A stretch of 64,000 nucleotides of DNA from Mycobacterium sp. 4858 (GTDB taxonomy: Bacteria; Actinomycetota; Actinomycetes; Mycobacteriales; Mycobacteriaceae). The stretch lies in contig NZ_LT968775.1 in assembly GCF_900240975.1 (NCBI RefSeq), forward strand, positions 1,054,001-1,118,000, given 5' to 3'. Every line of letters begins with the position of its first letter. Position 1 is the stretch's first letter. A program made the translations under genes and the position numbers. Positions 25,522 through 34,012 of this stretch are shown in pieces. Below the pieces are notes generated by a model that saw only the letters and a program-made list of their open reading frames with translations, made no database searches and had not been told where the DNA came from.

Positions 25522-26672
25522 GTGTGCCGGCGCAGGTGCGGCCTGGGATAGATCACCTCTCACCGATCGGTAAGAAATTGCTGCCTGATTTTTTCGCAGA
25601 GGATCGCAGCGAGCTTTGGGACGCGCTGCGCAAGCGCGGACCGGTCGTGTTTATCGAGGACAGCGTGTTTATGAATGGCTATTGCCTCACACGGGCCGAT
25701 GATGTGCTCGCAGCGCTGCGTAACCCGGAAGTGTTTTCGCTTAACGCCGTTTTGGATCGGCCGGACCATGCGCGTTGGCGCGCAATCTTGCAGCCGTTAT
25801 TGAGTTCCCACGCGGTGAAACAGATGCAACCCGCGTTGCAAGATCGGGCCGCGGCGGTGGTCGAAGCGGTGGCCGCGCAGGGTAGTTGTGAGGTGATCGC
25901 CGATGTTGCGGAGCCATTCGCGGCTCAGGTTCTTCTCACAGTGTTGGGGTTGCCGCCGCAAGACGGGGATAGGTTGCTGCGCTGGGAGAAGGCGCTTTGG
26001 GCGATCCAGCGGGCGCCTCTGGCCGCGCTCACAGGTGCCCGTTTCCAGGATTGGGTGCAAAAAGTTGAGATGCTCGGCTATTTGACGGAGGCTTTCGCGC
26101 AGCGCCGCGCCAGCCCTGATATTGCGGGTGTTATGTCCCGGTTGGTTGCCGGTGACGATGGGTTCGACGAAGCTGACGCGTGCGCGGTAGTTGAGATGCT
26201 GATCGCTGCGGGCATTACGCCGTTTAGGAGCGCGGTGGGTTTTGTGTTTCTTGACCTTGCCCGCGACCCGCGGCTATGCGCTTCGCTGCGCGAAAACCCC
26301 TCAGGGATTGAGGGATTCGTCGAAGACGTGCTGCGCCGCGAGCCGCCGGCCCCGGTGATTATCCGCAGGGCCGCTCAGAACGTCACCGTGGCGGGTGTCG
26401 AGATCCCGGCAGGGGCTTGGGTCGGGCTGTGCGTAGGGGCGGCCATCCAAGAAGACATGGCGAACGGCCACGGGTCGCGGGCGGACTACTGGGCGTTCGG
26501 CGGGGGTCCGCACCGCTGTGTGGCCGTCAGTCTGGCGAAAACAGCGTTGACTGTGTTGGTCAGCGAATGGTTACGCACTATCCCCGCGTTCGTGTTAGAT
26601 GCTGAGTCCGTGCCTCCGGTTATCCTCGAGGACGCGGTCCGGCTGTCGAATTTGCCGCTGCGCTGGCACTAA
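25518..26672 (+). CDS. Cytochrome P450 with atypical catalytic motifs
   Basis: A 384-aa bacterial P450. The heme-binding loop is FGGGPHRCVA with cysteine 334 as thiolate ligand, where the usual Gly two residues after Cys is Ala. In the I helix the AGxxTT motif reads A231-G-I-T-P-F, lacking the acid and second Thr needed for normal O-O cleavage. The K-helix ExxR appears as DVLR in FVEDVLRRE. These changes suggest either altered chemistry or a decaying enzyme, although the frame is intact. The electron-transfer partner is not nearby. Confidence 0.82.
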   Translation: MSVPAQVRPGIDHLSPIGKKLLPDFFAEDRSELWDALRKRGPVVFIEDSVFMNGYCLTRADDVLAALRNPEVFSLNAVLDRPDHARWRAILQPLLSSHAVKQMQPALQDRAAAVVEAVAAQGSCEVIADVAEPFAAQVLLTVLGLPPQDGDRLLRWEKALWAIQRAPLAALTGARFQDWVQKVEMLGYLTEAFAQRRASPDIAGVMSRLVAGDDGFDEADACAVVEMLIAAGITPFRSAVGFVFLDLARDPRLCASLRENPSGIEGFVEDVLRREPPAPVIIRRAAQNVTVAGVEIPAGAWVGLCVGAAIQEDMANGHGSRADYWAFGGGPHRCVAVSLAKTALTVLVSEWLRTIPAFVLDAESVPPVILEDAVRLSNLPLRWH

Positions 26673-26927
26673 GTCAGACCGCGGGCGGGTAATTGCCGTA
26701 GATGCCGCGCTGGTCGCCAGATTCAGCTCAGCACCGCGCGACACACAGTCCAGTTACGGCCGCCGCGCCCGCGGCTGTGAGCGCGGCAATAGCCGACCGT
26801 AATGAAGCCTTCCGTTTCGCCGCGCCGCTCCCCTGCCGGAGACGCGTTTCGAGGAATATCCACGAATCGAATATGGAGGGTTACCAGTACCTCGGGCCGT
26901 ATTGCACGCGAGGCCGCAGCGAGTAGC
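26673..26927. other. Gene-free stretch before the toxin-antitoxin operon
   Basis: No supported gene lies between the P450 stop and the palindromic operator that begins at 26928. I see no repeat or hairpin in it. Confidence 0.5.
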
Positions 26928-26977
26928 CTACGCCTTGTAGCATTATGCTACAAGGCGTAGCATCCTGCTACAGGAGG
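26928..26977. promoter_or_regulatory. Palindromic operator and ribosome site of the toxin-antitoxin operon
   Basis: A perfect 33-bp palindrome: CTACGCCTTGTAGCAT (26928-26943), one T, then ATGCTACAAGGCGTAG (26945-26960). Its right half overlaps a second dyad, GTAGCA (26957-26962) and TGCTAC (26966-26971). AGGAGG (26972-26977) lies 7 bases before ATG 26985. The arrangement fits autoregulation by the antitoxin or the complex. Confidence 0.78.
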
Positions 26978-26984
26978 TGCGGAC

Positions 26985-27374
26985 ATGACAAACGTCGCCG
27001 ACCGCGTCACCAGGGTTGCCGCCGATCTTGTGGACAGCGCGGCTGCTGAGGGTGCTCGCCAGAGCCGGTCGGCCAAGCAGCAACTCGATCATTGGGCTCG
27101 GGTGGGCCGGGCAGTGTCGAGCCATCAAACGGCCTCGCGTCGCCGTGTCGAGGCCGCCCTGGCCGGTGATCTCGACACGAACCACCTGTCCGAGGATGAG
27201 GGCATCGTCTTCAACGCGGAGATCTCGGCCGCTATCGAGGAGTCGCTAGCCACCGCCCATTACGGTGACTTGCTGTCAGCGCGCGGCATCACGACGGTCG
27301 CGCTCAACGACGACGGCGAGATAGTCGAGTACCGGCCCGACGGAACCACCTCGGTGGTCGACGTCGACGGATGA
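26985..27374 (+). CDS. Antitoxin of a zeta-type toxin-antitoxin pair (Rv0367c-like)
   Basis: A 129-aa protein, equal in length to Rv0367c of M. tuberculosis. The N-terminal 70 residues are helical and basic (QSRSAKQQLDHWARVGRAVS), the type seen in ribbon-helix-helix-like ParD antitoxins that bind DNA. The C terminus is acidic (NDDGEIVEYRPDGTTSVVDV) and probably covers the toxin. It precedes the toxin by 22 bp and has the strong palindrome upstream. Confidence 0.78.
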   Translation: MTNVADRVTRVAADLVDSAAAEGARQSRSAKQQLDHWARVGRAVSSHQTASRRRVEAALAGDLDTNHLSEDEGIVFNAEISAAIEESLATAHYGDLLSARGITTVALNDDGEIVEYRPDGTTSVVDVDG

Positions 27375-27396
27375 GCCATGACTTCGCGAGGCGCCG

Positions 27397-27975
27397 GTGA
27401 GGCGGCTCGACCTCGTCATCGGCCCGAACGGCGCTGGTAAGTCGACGTTCATCGCGTTCACGTTGGCGCCGTTGCTGCCACGCAGCGTTCTCGTCAATGC
27501 CGATGAGATCGCCAAGCAGCGTTGGCCCGATGATCCAGCTGCGCACGCCTACGATGCAGCGCGGATCGCTGCGGATACCCGCGCCAAGCTGATCGAGGCT
27601 GGCGTGTCGTTCATCGCCGAGACCGTCTTCTCCCATCCGTCGAAGCTGGACCTTATCCGCTCCGCCCACGATGCGGGCTACGTCATCGCTCTGCACGTGA
27701 TGCTGATTCCCGAGGGCCTCGCCGTCGAACGCGTGCGGCGGCGCGTCCTCCACGGCGGTCACGACGTCCCCGAGGGCAAGATCCGTGAACGGCACCGCCG
27801 ATTATGGGAACTGGTGGCCAATGCGATCGAGATCGCCGACACCGCAACGATCTACGACAATTCACGCCTCGACGGGCCCCGAATTGTCGCCCAACTGACC
27901 GCGGGCACGGTCATTGGCGCACCGACGTGGCCGGCGTGGGCGTCCGACAAGCTATCGCGACGCTGGCCGGGCTAG
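27397..27975 (+). CDS. Zeta-toxin-like kinase (Rv0366c-like)
   Basis: A 192-aa P-loop kinase. Walker A GPNGAGKST is near residue 9, NADEIAKQRWP follows as the conserved Asp region of zeta toxins, then AETVFSHPSKLDLI, and the arginine cluster VERVRRRVLHGGHDVPEGKI that binds phosphates. Zeta toxins phosphorylate UDP-N-acetylglucosamine or related nucleotide sugars; the actual substrate here is not known. The GTG 27397 start is used because no in-frame ATG lies upstream. Confidence 0.82.
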   Translation: MRRLDLVIGPNGAGKSTFIAFTLAPLLPRSVLVNADEIAKQRWPDDPAAHAYDAARIAADTRAKLIEAGVSFIAETVFSHPSKLDLIRSAHDAGYVIALHVMLIPEGLAVERVRRRVLHGGHDVPEGKIRERHRRLWELVANAIEIADTATIYDNSRLDGPRIVAQLTAGTVIGAPTWPAWASDKLSRRWPG

Positions 27976-28001
27976 GTGCGCTTGGCTCGAGCTGTCCACG
28001 A

Positions 28002-28342
28002 TCAGCGCCGCAGCAATCGGTGGCCACTCCCAAAGAAACCGGTGATCATCTCCAGCGTGAGATCGGCGACCGGCGCCAGCGTGACCGAGTCGCCCGCGGT
28101 GTAGACGAGGTGGTCGATGTCGCCGATGTCAGCGGCCAGCTGCTCGACCGCCGCAAGGTCAGTGAGGTCGCCCGTTGCGCCGCGGGCGTTTTCGGGCAAT
28201 TAGGCCAGCGCGCGAGTGACGCTGGACTCATGCCGTGAAACCACAATGGGTATGGCGCCGCGGTCCCCCGCAGCGGATGCTACGCCCAAGCCGATGCCGG
28301 AGTGCCGCCGATGACGAGGACACGCGCATTCTTCAGACTCAC
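28002..28342 (-). pseudogene. Ruined short-chain dehydrogenase fragment
   Basis: From GTG 28342 the reverse strand reads SLKNARVLVIGG, then loses frame near the glycine motif. The next frame gives GIGLGVASAAGDRGAIPIVV and SRHESSVTRALA, followed by an in-frame TAA where Glu is expected. The reading then continues LPENARGATGDLTDLAAVEQ and DIDHLVYTAGDSVTLAPVAD, and ends after EMITGFF. So the gene has a frameshift, a nonsense change and a lost C-terminal half including the catalytic Tyr-Lys. It is true decay, not a single sequencing error. Confidence 0.8.
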
Positions 28343-28449
28343 GGATCCACCCTACTGAAGGCGTGCCCACGCACGCGCCACGCGCGGCCTTCGTCTCACA
28401 CGTTCGATCGGATCCGCCCGTAAAAGTGGACTACCCGTGGTGTCCGCGA

Positions 28450-28851
28450 CTAGGTCGCTGCGGGTGTCGGAGGGCTAGTGAAGCGTAGCCGGAGAAAGTC
28501 GGTGACATTGGCGAACCGAAGGATCCCTCGGACTACGGGGTGCGCGTGTCGCCGCTGTTCATCGTGGAAAAGTTCGGGTGATGCGAGCTTTATCCGGCCG
28601 CCCCGCACACGAAGTTCGCATCCTCCTGCGGCGATGACGTTGCGCACCCAGTCAGCCTCTGGCCCAAAGGGCAGGGCTATCACATAGCCGTCAGGCACCC
28701 TGAAAACATTTACGGGTGTACGGTATTCGCGTCTGGAATTGCGCCCGATGTGCACCACGACCCCGAATCCCGGCAGCCACGGCGCCAGCTGGCCAACAAC
28801 TCGGTTAGTGGCACGACGGTTGAACTTCGCGAGCGACCTGTGTGCTGGCAT
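28450..28851 (-). CDS. Ddn-like F420-dependent nitroreductase family protein
   Basis: A 133-aa single-domain protein of the deazaflavin-dependent nitroreductase family. The split-barrel pattern is seen in VVHIGRNSRREYRTPVNVFR, then GYVIALPFGPEADWVRNVIA, then AGGCELRVRGGRIKLASPEL. Members use reduced F420 to reduce quinones or nitro compounds at the membrane. ATG 28851 has GGAG upstream. It is a lone gene, 150 bp downstream of the decayed SDR on the same strand order. Confidence 0.85.
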   Translation of the reverse strand: MPAHRSLAKFNRRATNRVVGQLAPWLPGFGVVVHIGRNSRREYRTPVNVFRVPDGYVIALPFGPEADWVRNVIAAGGCELRVRGGRIKLASPELFHDEQRRHAHPVVRGILRFANVTDFLRLRFTSPPTPAAT

Positions 28852-28976
28852 TGCATCTCCTATCTAGACTGATCGCCTCGTCTCTGGACATAGGTCGGAC
28901 ACGGGGAGTGAAACGGTCGAGAACAGTCGGCCTTGCGCTGGGCGTAGCACTGAAGATGCGGCGGCACGTGCTCCGG

Positions 28977-30278
28977 CTAACGCACTTTGACTTGGTATGG
29001 CTGAGCCCCTGGTTGAGGTGGCCCCAGGTAAAGGCCTTGGCCGTATTCGATACCGAGACGAGTCAGTGTCTCGAGCTGGCTGGCTGTCTCCACAGCCTCG
29101 GCCACTAGCTTGGCGTGCAGCTCCGATGCCAGCGCGTTCAGTGCGGTCACCAACGCACGTTTGACGGGATCGTCGTCGATGCCGGCGATCAACTCCCCGT
29201 CGATCTTGATGATGTCCGGACGCAGCCGCAGCAGTTGGGTGAAACTGGCGTATCCGGCGCCGGCATCGTCGACTGCCATCTGTATGCCGCGATCGCGCAG
29301 AGGTTTCAGACCCGGGCCAAGGTCATCGGGAAACGGTTCATGCTCGGTGATTTCCACGATCAACGCCCGGTCCTGGGCCGCCAGCATGTCTTGAATCGCC
29401 GGTTCCAGCACGGCGCTCGGGCTCAGATTGACGGCGACTGGGCAATCACTGGGGATGCGGCGAGCAGCACTCAGGATGGTGTGCATAGCGGCGTGTTCTA
29501 ATTCGAGACCTCGGCCCAGGCGCCGGGCAGCGCTGAACCATTGTGTTGGGGTGAACTCCGACGATGCGGGAAAACGTATCAACCCTTCGTAGGCCGTCGT
29601 CGTCCCGCTTGCCAGATCGATGATGGGTTGGAAGACCGCGCTGAGAGCGCTCGGCTGTGCCAGCAGTTCGTCCAGGCGGTGTCGCAACTCCTCGGTCTCG
29701 ACTGCTTCGGGCAACATCACCGAAGCGATGAATCGCGCCGTGAGGGCGCGCTGCCCGCGATCCTCGCTGTCGGTCATCACGTGGGTCAGCAGCGTTGAGA
29801 GTTGTGATTGGGCGCCGATCACGGCGGAAACGAACTCACTGATGTCGAGCATCGCGTCGACATCAGCGTCAGTGAACGCACCGGGGGTTGTCGCGGCCAG
29901 CAGCAGTGAACCGATGGCTTCGTCGTTGTACATCAGGGGAATCGCGGCCCAAGACCGAGTCCCCCATTGTTTGTTCATCGCGCGAACGCGTGGTGACAGT
30001 CGTCGGTCTACAAGCGCATCGGCTATCAACTTGGGGTGTTTCTCACGCGCCGCGAGACCCTGAAAGCTGTTCTGTTTGGGCACTACGAAACCCGGCGTAC
30101 TCGCAAGCACGCCGTGTCCGGAAACGGTCACGTAGGCGTTGTCGGAGGCGCGAAGCAGGGTGACGGCCGCTCCATCGGCTTTCTGCATGAACGCGCAAGC
30201 CTGCTCCGCGACGCGACCCATCAAAGACACTGGATCCATGGACGCGGCCAGTGTCTGAACCAGGCTCTCCACATTCAC
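28977..30278 (-). CDS. GAF-EAL domain protein, probable c-di-GMP phosphodiesterase
   Basis: A 433-aa cytosolic protein. A GAF domain occupies about residues 15-165. The EAL domain follows (about 195-425) with YEGLIRF (EGL in place of EAL), AVNLSP, IVEITE, DDAGAGY (DDFGAGY in the consensus), IKIDGEL and AEAVET. Most metal and catalytic residues are kept, so hydrolysis of c-di-GMP to pGpG is plausible, but the EGL motif and the Phe-to-Ala change add doubt. The GAF domain would sense a ligand. GTG 30278 is the start used. Confidence 0.85.
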   Translation of the reverse strand: MNVESLVQTLAASMDPVSLMGRVAEQACAFMQKADGAAVTLLRASDNAYVTVSGHGVLASTPGFVVPKQNSFQGLAAREKHPKLIADALVDRRLSPRVRAMNKQWGTRSWAAIPLMYNDEAIGSLLLAATTPGAFTDADVDAMLDISEFVSAVIGAQSQLSTLLTHVMTDSEDRGQRALTARFIASVMLPEAVETEELRHRLDELLAQPSALSAVFQPIIDLASGTTTAYEGLIRFPASSEFTPTQWFSAARRLGRGLELEHAAMHTILSAARRIPSDCPVAVNLSPSAVLEPAIQDMLAAQDRALIVEITEHEPFPDDLGPGLKPLRDRGIQMAVDDAGAGYASFTQLLRLRPDIIKIDGELIAGIDDDPVKRALVTALNALASELHAKLVAEAVETASQLETLTRLGIEYGQGLYLGPPQPGAQPYQVKVR

Positions 30279-30541
30279 CCCCGTTCCCAGCGGCGCGTCA
30301 GGGTTGCGGAATTACGATACCGACGTGCCCCCAATTCCGGGCGTTATTCAAAGTTGCAACCAATGTCTGAAAGAAAGCCGCATTTCACCGCAGAACGCAG
30401 GCATCGACGAAGCTGAGGCAAGCCAGCAGCGACAACACCGACGACGGTGGGTGCGGATGCCGAACCAATGTGGCATACCTTTATGCGAAGCACTCGGTGT
30501 CGACGACGGCGGGCGACGCTGCCCGGTGGAAGGATCTGCGC

Positions 30542-31504
30542 GTGAGAACTGGGCTGGCGGCGGGGGTTGCGCTCGGGACCACCGGCGTGGTGGGCTGGGC
30601 CGCCGCGCGGGAAATCACCACTCGCATCGGGCGAAACCCCGACCCCTTCCCCCGTGAACGGCTGGTCGTCGAACCCACCGGGGAGCGCGTCACGATCCCT
30701 CGCCCCGACGGTACCGAGCTGCATGCATTGGTGGCCGGCGAGGGCCCGCCCGTGCTCTTGGTCCACGGCTACACCGCCAACGTCCTGGAGTGGAACCTCG
30801 TGTGGGATGAACTGCAAGCCCGCGGGTTTCGGGTCATCGCCTTCGACCAGCGCGGCCACGGGCGCTCGACCCTCGGTTCCGATGGAGTCGGATCGCAGCC
30901 CATGGCGGCCGACTTGGCCGCCGTCGCAGAGCATTTCGATCTTCGCGACGCGGTCCTCGTTGGCCACTCGATGGGCGGGTTCGTCACCATCCGCGCGATG
31001 CTCGATCACGTCGGCTTGGGGGCCCGCCTGCGCGGTCTCATCTTGTTCGCCACCTGGGCGGGCCGCATCCTGGACGAGGCGCCGCAGAACCGGTTGCAGA
31101 TCCCCCTGCTGCAACTCGGCATCATGCAGCGGTTGATGCGTAACGAGACTGTCGCGACGCTGTTCGGTGCCGCGCAATGCGGAGCGCGCCCGTCGCCGGC
31201 CATGATCGCGGTGTTCGTCGAATTCTTCAACAAGCACATGCAGGAGCACGGGCCGCTACTGCCGATCGTGCGGGCGTTCTCGCGTGAGGACCGGTATCCG
31301 CGGCTGGGCGAGATCACGACACCGACGGTGGTGATGGTCGGCACCGCCGATCGCACGACACCACTCAGCCATTCACGCCGGCTCGTTGAGGGCATTCCCG
31401 GAGCGCGGCTCGTCTCGGTGCCCGACGCCGGACACCTGCTGAACTGGGAGGCGGCCGACGAGCTCGTCCAGGCTGTCCAATCCTTTGCCCCGCAACGCGT
31501 TTGA
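30542..31504 (+). CDS. Alpha/beta hydrolase with N-terminal membrane anchor
   Basis: A 320-aa hydrolase. The first 20 residues are hydrophobic (TGLAAGVALGTTGVVGWAAA) and look like a membrane anchor. The fold shows LLVHGYTANVLEW as oxyanion region, nucleophile GHSMGG, acid in VGTADRTTP and the histidine in PDAGHLLNW. GTG 30542 has GGAAGG 8 bases upstream; GTG 30470 in the same frame is an alternative. The substrate is unknown. It is divergent from the GAF-EAL gene. Confidence 0.82.
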   Translation: MRTGLAAGVALGTTGVVGWAAAREITTRIGRNPDPFPRERLVVEPTGERVTIPRPDGTELHALVAGEGPPVLLVHGYTANVLEWNLVWDELQARGFRVIAFDQRGHGRSTLGSDGVGSQPMAADLAAVAEHFDLRDAVLVGHSMGGFVTIRAMLDHVGLGARLRGLILFATWAGRILDEAPQNRLQIPLLQLGIMQRLMRNETVATLFGAAQCGARPSPAMIAVFVEFFNKHMQEHGPLLPIVRAFSREDRYPRLGEITTPTVVMVGTADRTTPLSHSRRLVEGIPGARLVSVPDAGHLLNWEAADELVQAVQSFAPQRV

Positions 31505-31677
31505 TTCCGCTCGCGATGCCCCGCTGACGCAGCTCGGCATCCGAGGTCTAAGTTTTCCGATTCTGCGGAAAAGTGCGATCCTGCGCGAGAATCGCCACGC
31601 CGAGCGGTAATTGAGGGCCGGCTCAACCACCGGGTCCCTGATCGCGCGGGCCGGCGGGATGGGAGTTGCCGCTAACG

Positions 31678-32613
31678 CTAACGGTCTGTGCTCAGCGTTG
31701 AGCTGTAGTAGGTGACCCCATTCATCGTCTGTCGATCATCGTCGGCCTGCGCGATCGCCCCTAACCCGTGGCGAGCGAGCAGCGCGGCCATCGGAGTTGG
31801 GACCGACGTCCAGCCGTGTGCATCCAGGTACGCCCCCACGTCGTGGCGCTCACCCTCAAACCCGATCATGTCGAAGTCGAGTTCGAAGCCGTGGTCACGC
31901 CACTTGGCCGTCGCCTCGCGCATGCGTTCGCGCGCTGCGTTGGGGTCCATGTCGGCGGTATTCGGCACAGCCTCACTCCCGAGTCGGCTACCCGGCGCGC
32001 TCAGCGCAGTGACCGTGTCGAGCAGCCCATCCTGGGCCTCCGGTGTCAGATAACCGAATAGGCCTTCGGCGATCCACACCGCGGGCCTCCCGGTGTCAAA
32101 ACCCGCTGTCGCCAGTGCCGTAGACCAGTCGTCGCGCAGGTCGATGGCGACCGTGCGCAAGTCAACTTTTGGTTTGGCACCGAGCTTGGCCAGGGTCGTG
32201 GTTTTGAACTCGATGACAGCCGGTTGATCGATCTCGAACACCGTCATCCCTGCGGGCCAGTCCAGTCGGTAGGCGCGGGAATCAAGGCCCGAGGCGAGAA
32301 TTACGGCTTGGCGGATGCCCGCTGCCGCGGCATCGGCACACAACTCGTCGAAGTACCGCGTGCGGGCCGCAATCGATGCGGGCATCTGCGCCAGGCCCCA
32401 TGGGCTGCCCTCGGCGTCGAGATCCGAGGCGAGGAGCTCACCGGTAGCCCAGCGGGTCAGAAAGCTCACACCGACGGCGTGCACCAACGGCTCGGCGAAA
32501 GGATCGTCGATGACCTTATCCCTGGTGGCGATGGCCCTGGCCGCCGCCGCCATGGTGGCCGTAATTCCCACCCTGGTGGCCGGACCCCAGGTGTCGTCGT
32601 CGGGTTGTGTCAT
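31678..32613 (-). CDS. TIGR00027-type SAM-dependent methyltransferase
   Basis: A 311-aa member of the large mycobacterial family related to leucine carboxyl methyltransferases. Visible family marks are [20 protein letters not shown], the [13 protein letters not shown] block, [16 protein letters not shown] as SAM-binding loop I, and [14 protein letters not shown] as the acidic loop binding the ribose. The methyl acceptor is unknown for almost all members. A second member lies at 62001-62924. ATG 32613 is followed upstream by GGAGG (TTCGGAGGTTCACG). Confidence 0.87.
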   Translation of the reverse strand: MTQPDDDTWGPATRVGITATMAAAARAIATRDKVIDDPFAEPLVHAVGVSFLTRWATGELLASDLDAEGSPWGLAQMPASIAARTRYFDELCADAAAAGIRQAVILASGLDSRAYRLDWPAGMTVFEIDQPAVIEFKTTTLAKLGAKPKVDLRTVAIDLRDDWSTALATAGFDTGRPAVWIAEGLFGYLTPEAQDGLLDTVTALSAPGSRLGSEAVPNTADMDPNAARERMREATAKWRDHGFELDFDMIGFEGERHDVGAYLDAHGWTSVPTPMAALLARHGLGAIAQADDDRQTMNGVTYYSSTLSTDR

Positions 32614-33023
32614 CGTGAACCTCCGAAAGTCGCCTGGATACAGTACAACCCCTCATCCTCGATCGGCCCACATCCCGTCAGCGTCTCGGGTTACCAGCAA
32701 ACTACTTCGTTCTCATCTTTTGAAATGAGCCCCGCCTCGACCGCGCGTCCCTACCCCGGGGTATTTCGATCCGCTCAAAATTCTTGGACAGCAGCAGTTT
32801 TCGCCAGTCGGCGATTCATACGCTCGGACTCACCTTGGGGTTGTTGGTCGCCACGTGGTGGTGAGTGCTCCAGTGGAATCTCAAGAGTGGTTGCGGGGCG
32901 ATGGCGGATCCGCCAAGTGTCATGAGACATATAGACGAGAAGACCCTGTGGTGGGGTGGATGCACCTGGGACAGCTTCCCCGATCACCCGCACGGAGCCC
33001 ATTGCGCCGTCATACTGACAAAC
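32614..33023. other. Divergent gap between methyltransferase and MarR gene
   Basis: About 410 bp without a supported gene. The reading frame of the MarR gene is open upstream to 32865, but that part has no family likeness. It must hold the promoters of both flanking genes; no clear operator was found in it. Confidence 0.45.
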
Positions 33024-33533
33024 GTGACGCCAAGAAGAGTACGGGACGTATCACTCAAGCGCGAGTGGCTGACCCCAAGACAACAGCGCGCCTGGGTGGC
33101 CTACATGCGCGTCCAACTGCGGATGAACTACGAGATGAACCGCCAGCTGCAGGCCGAATCCGGGTTGTCACTGGCCGACTACGACGTGCTGGTGGCACTC
33201 AGCGGTGACCGCGAGGAGGCCATGCGCGTCAGTGATCTGGCGGCGCAAATCGGATGGGAACGCAGCAGGCTGTCACATCAGTTGCGGCGCATGGAGGAAC
33301 GTGGCCTCACTGAACGGCGGCCCAGCGCCGAGGACGGCCGTACCACGCATGTCGTACTTACCCCGAGTGGACGGCAGGCCCTCGTGGAGGCCGCTCCCGG
33401 CCATGTCAGCCTGGTACGCAGACTGTTCTTTGATCCGCTGCCTGAGAATCTGCTCGCACCGCTCACGGCCGCACTGGAGCACATTCACGTCAACCTCGAT
33501 CACAACAGCTCGCTGCCACCCGCAACCAGGTAG
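33024..33533 (+). CDS. MarR family transcriptional regulator
   Basis: A 169-aa winged-helix regulator. The core LTPRQQRAWVAYMRVQLRMN, SLADYDVLVALSGD, RVSDLAAQIGWERSRLSHQL, MEERGLTERRPSAEDGRTTH is typical MarR. The GTG at 33024 is the most sensible start. It stands immediately before a SnoaL-like gene that is flanked by two matching palindromes, so it is likely the regulator of that gene, of the following SDR and perhaps of itself. Confidence 0.88.
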   Translation: MTPRRVRDVSLKREWLTPRQQRAWVAYMRVQLRMNYEMNRQLQAESGLSLADYDVLVALSGDREEAMRVSDLAAQIGWERSRLSHQLRRMEERGLTERRPSAEDGRTTHVVLTPSGRQALVEAAPGHVSLVRRLFFDPLPENLLAPLTAALEHIHVNLDHNSSLPPATR

Positions 33534-33542
33534 TGGTAGTAT

Positions 33543-33560
33543 TAGGTGATACATCACCTA
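33543..33560. promoter_or_regulatory. Palindromic operator upstream of the SnoaL-like gene
   Basis: TAGGTGATACATCACCTA is a perfect 8-bp inverted repeat around AC, 15 bp before the SnoaL-like start and 9 bp after the MarR stop. The same half-site recurs at 33936. Confidence 0.75.
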
Positions 33561-33575
33561 GTTTTGGAGTGTCAC

Positions 33576-33938
33576 GTGAGCGATGTAGTCACCCGCCTGA
33601 TGGAAGCCAACCTCCTTGCCGTGTTCAATGAGCGCGACCCTGAGCGCCGCGCCGGGGCGATCGCGACAACCTACGCGGACAACGTGCAGTGGATCGACGA
33701 CGAAGGCGTGGCCAGAGGCCGCGGCCAACTGAATATTAAGGCTGCCGAGCTGCAAGAAAAGCTGCACGGCCTGCACTTCATCCAGGCCGGTGCGGTCCGC
33801 CAGACCCGTGGGCTGGGTTTTTTGGCATGGGAGCTACGCACCTCTGACAATCATGCCGTTGCATCGGGCTTCGACGTGGCCGAAATATCCGATGACCGGA
33901 TCCAGCGGCTGTGGACGGTGTTGAACACCCCTAAATAG
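33576..33938 (+). CDS. SnoaL/NTF2-like small protein
   Basis: A 120-aa single-domain protein with the NTF2-like pattern: AVFNERDPERRAGAIATTYA, WIDDEGVARGRGQLNIKAAE and GLGFLAWELRTSDNHAVASG. Such proteins are cyclases, isomerases or binding proteins; no catalytic residue set is clear. GTG 33576 follows TTGGAG. The gene lies between two copies of the same palindrome and before an SDR, which suggests a small inducible detoxification or modification unit. Confidence 0.8.
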   Translation: MSDVVTRLMEANLLAVFNERDPERRAGAIATTYADNVQWIDDEGVARGRGQLNIKAAELQEKLHGLHFIQAGAVRQTRGLGFLAWELRTSDNHAVASGFDVAEISDDRIQRLWTVLNTPK

Positions 33939-33951
33939 GTGATATATCACC
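33936..33951. promoter_or_regulatory. Second palindromic operator before the SDR gene
   Basis: TAGGTGATATATCACC shares the TAGGTGAT-NN-ATCACC core with the site at 33543-33560. It begins at the stop codon of the SnoaL-like gene and lies 61 bp before the SDR start, so the SDR probably has its own promoter under the same regulator. Confidence 0.72.
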
Positions 33952-34012
33952 GCCATTATAGAGCGCGAAGGCGCATCAACCACACGAGAGACAAGAAGAT
34001 CGGAGCCCTCTC

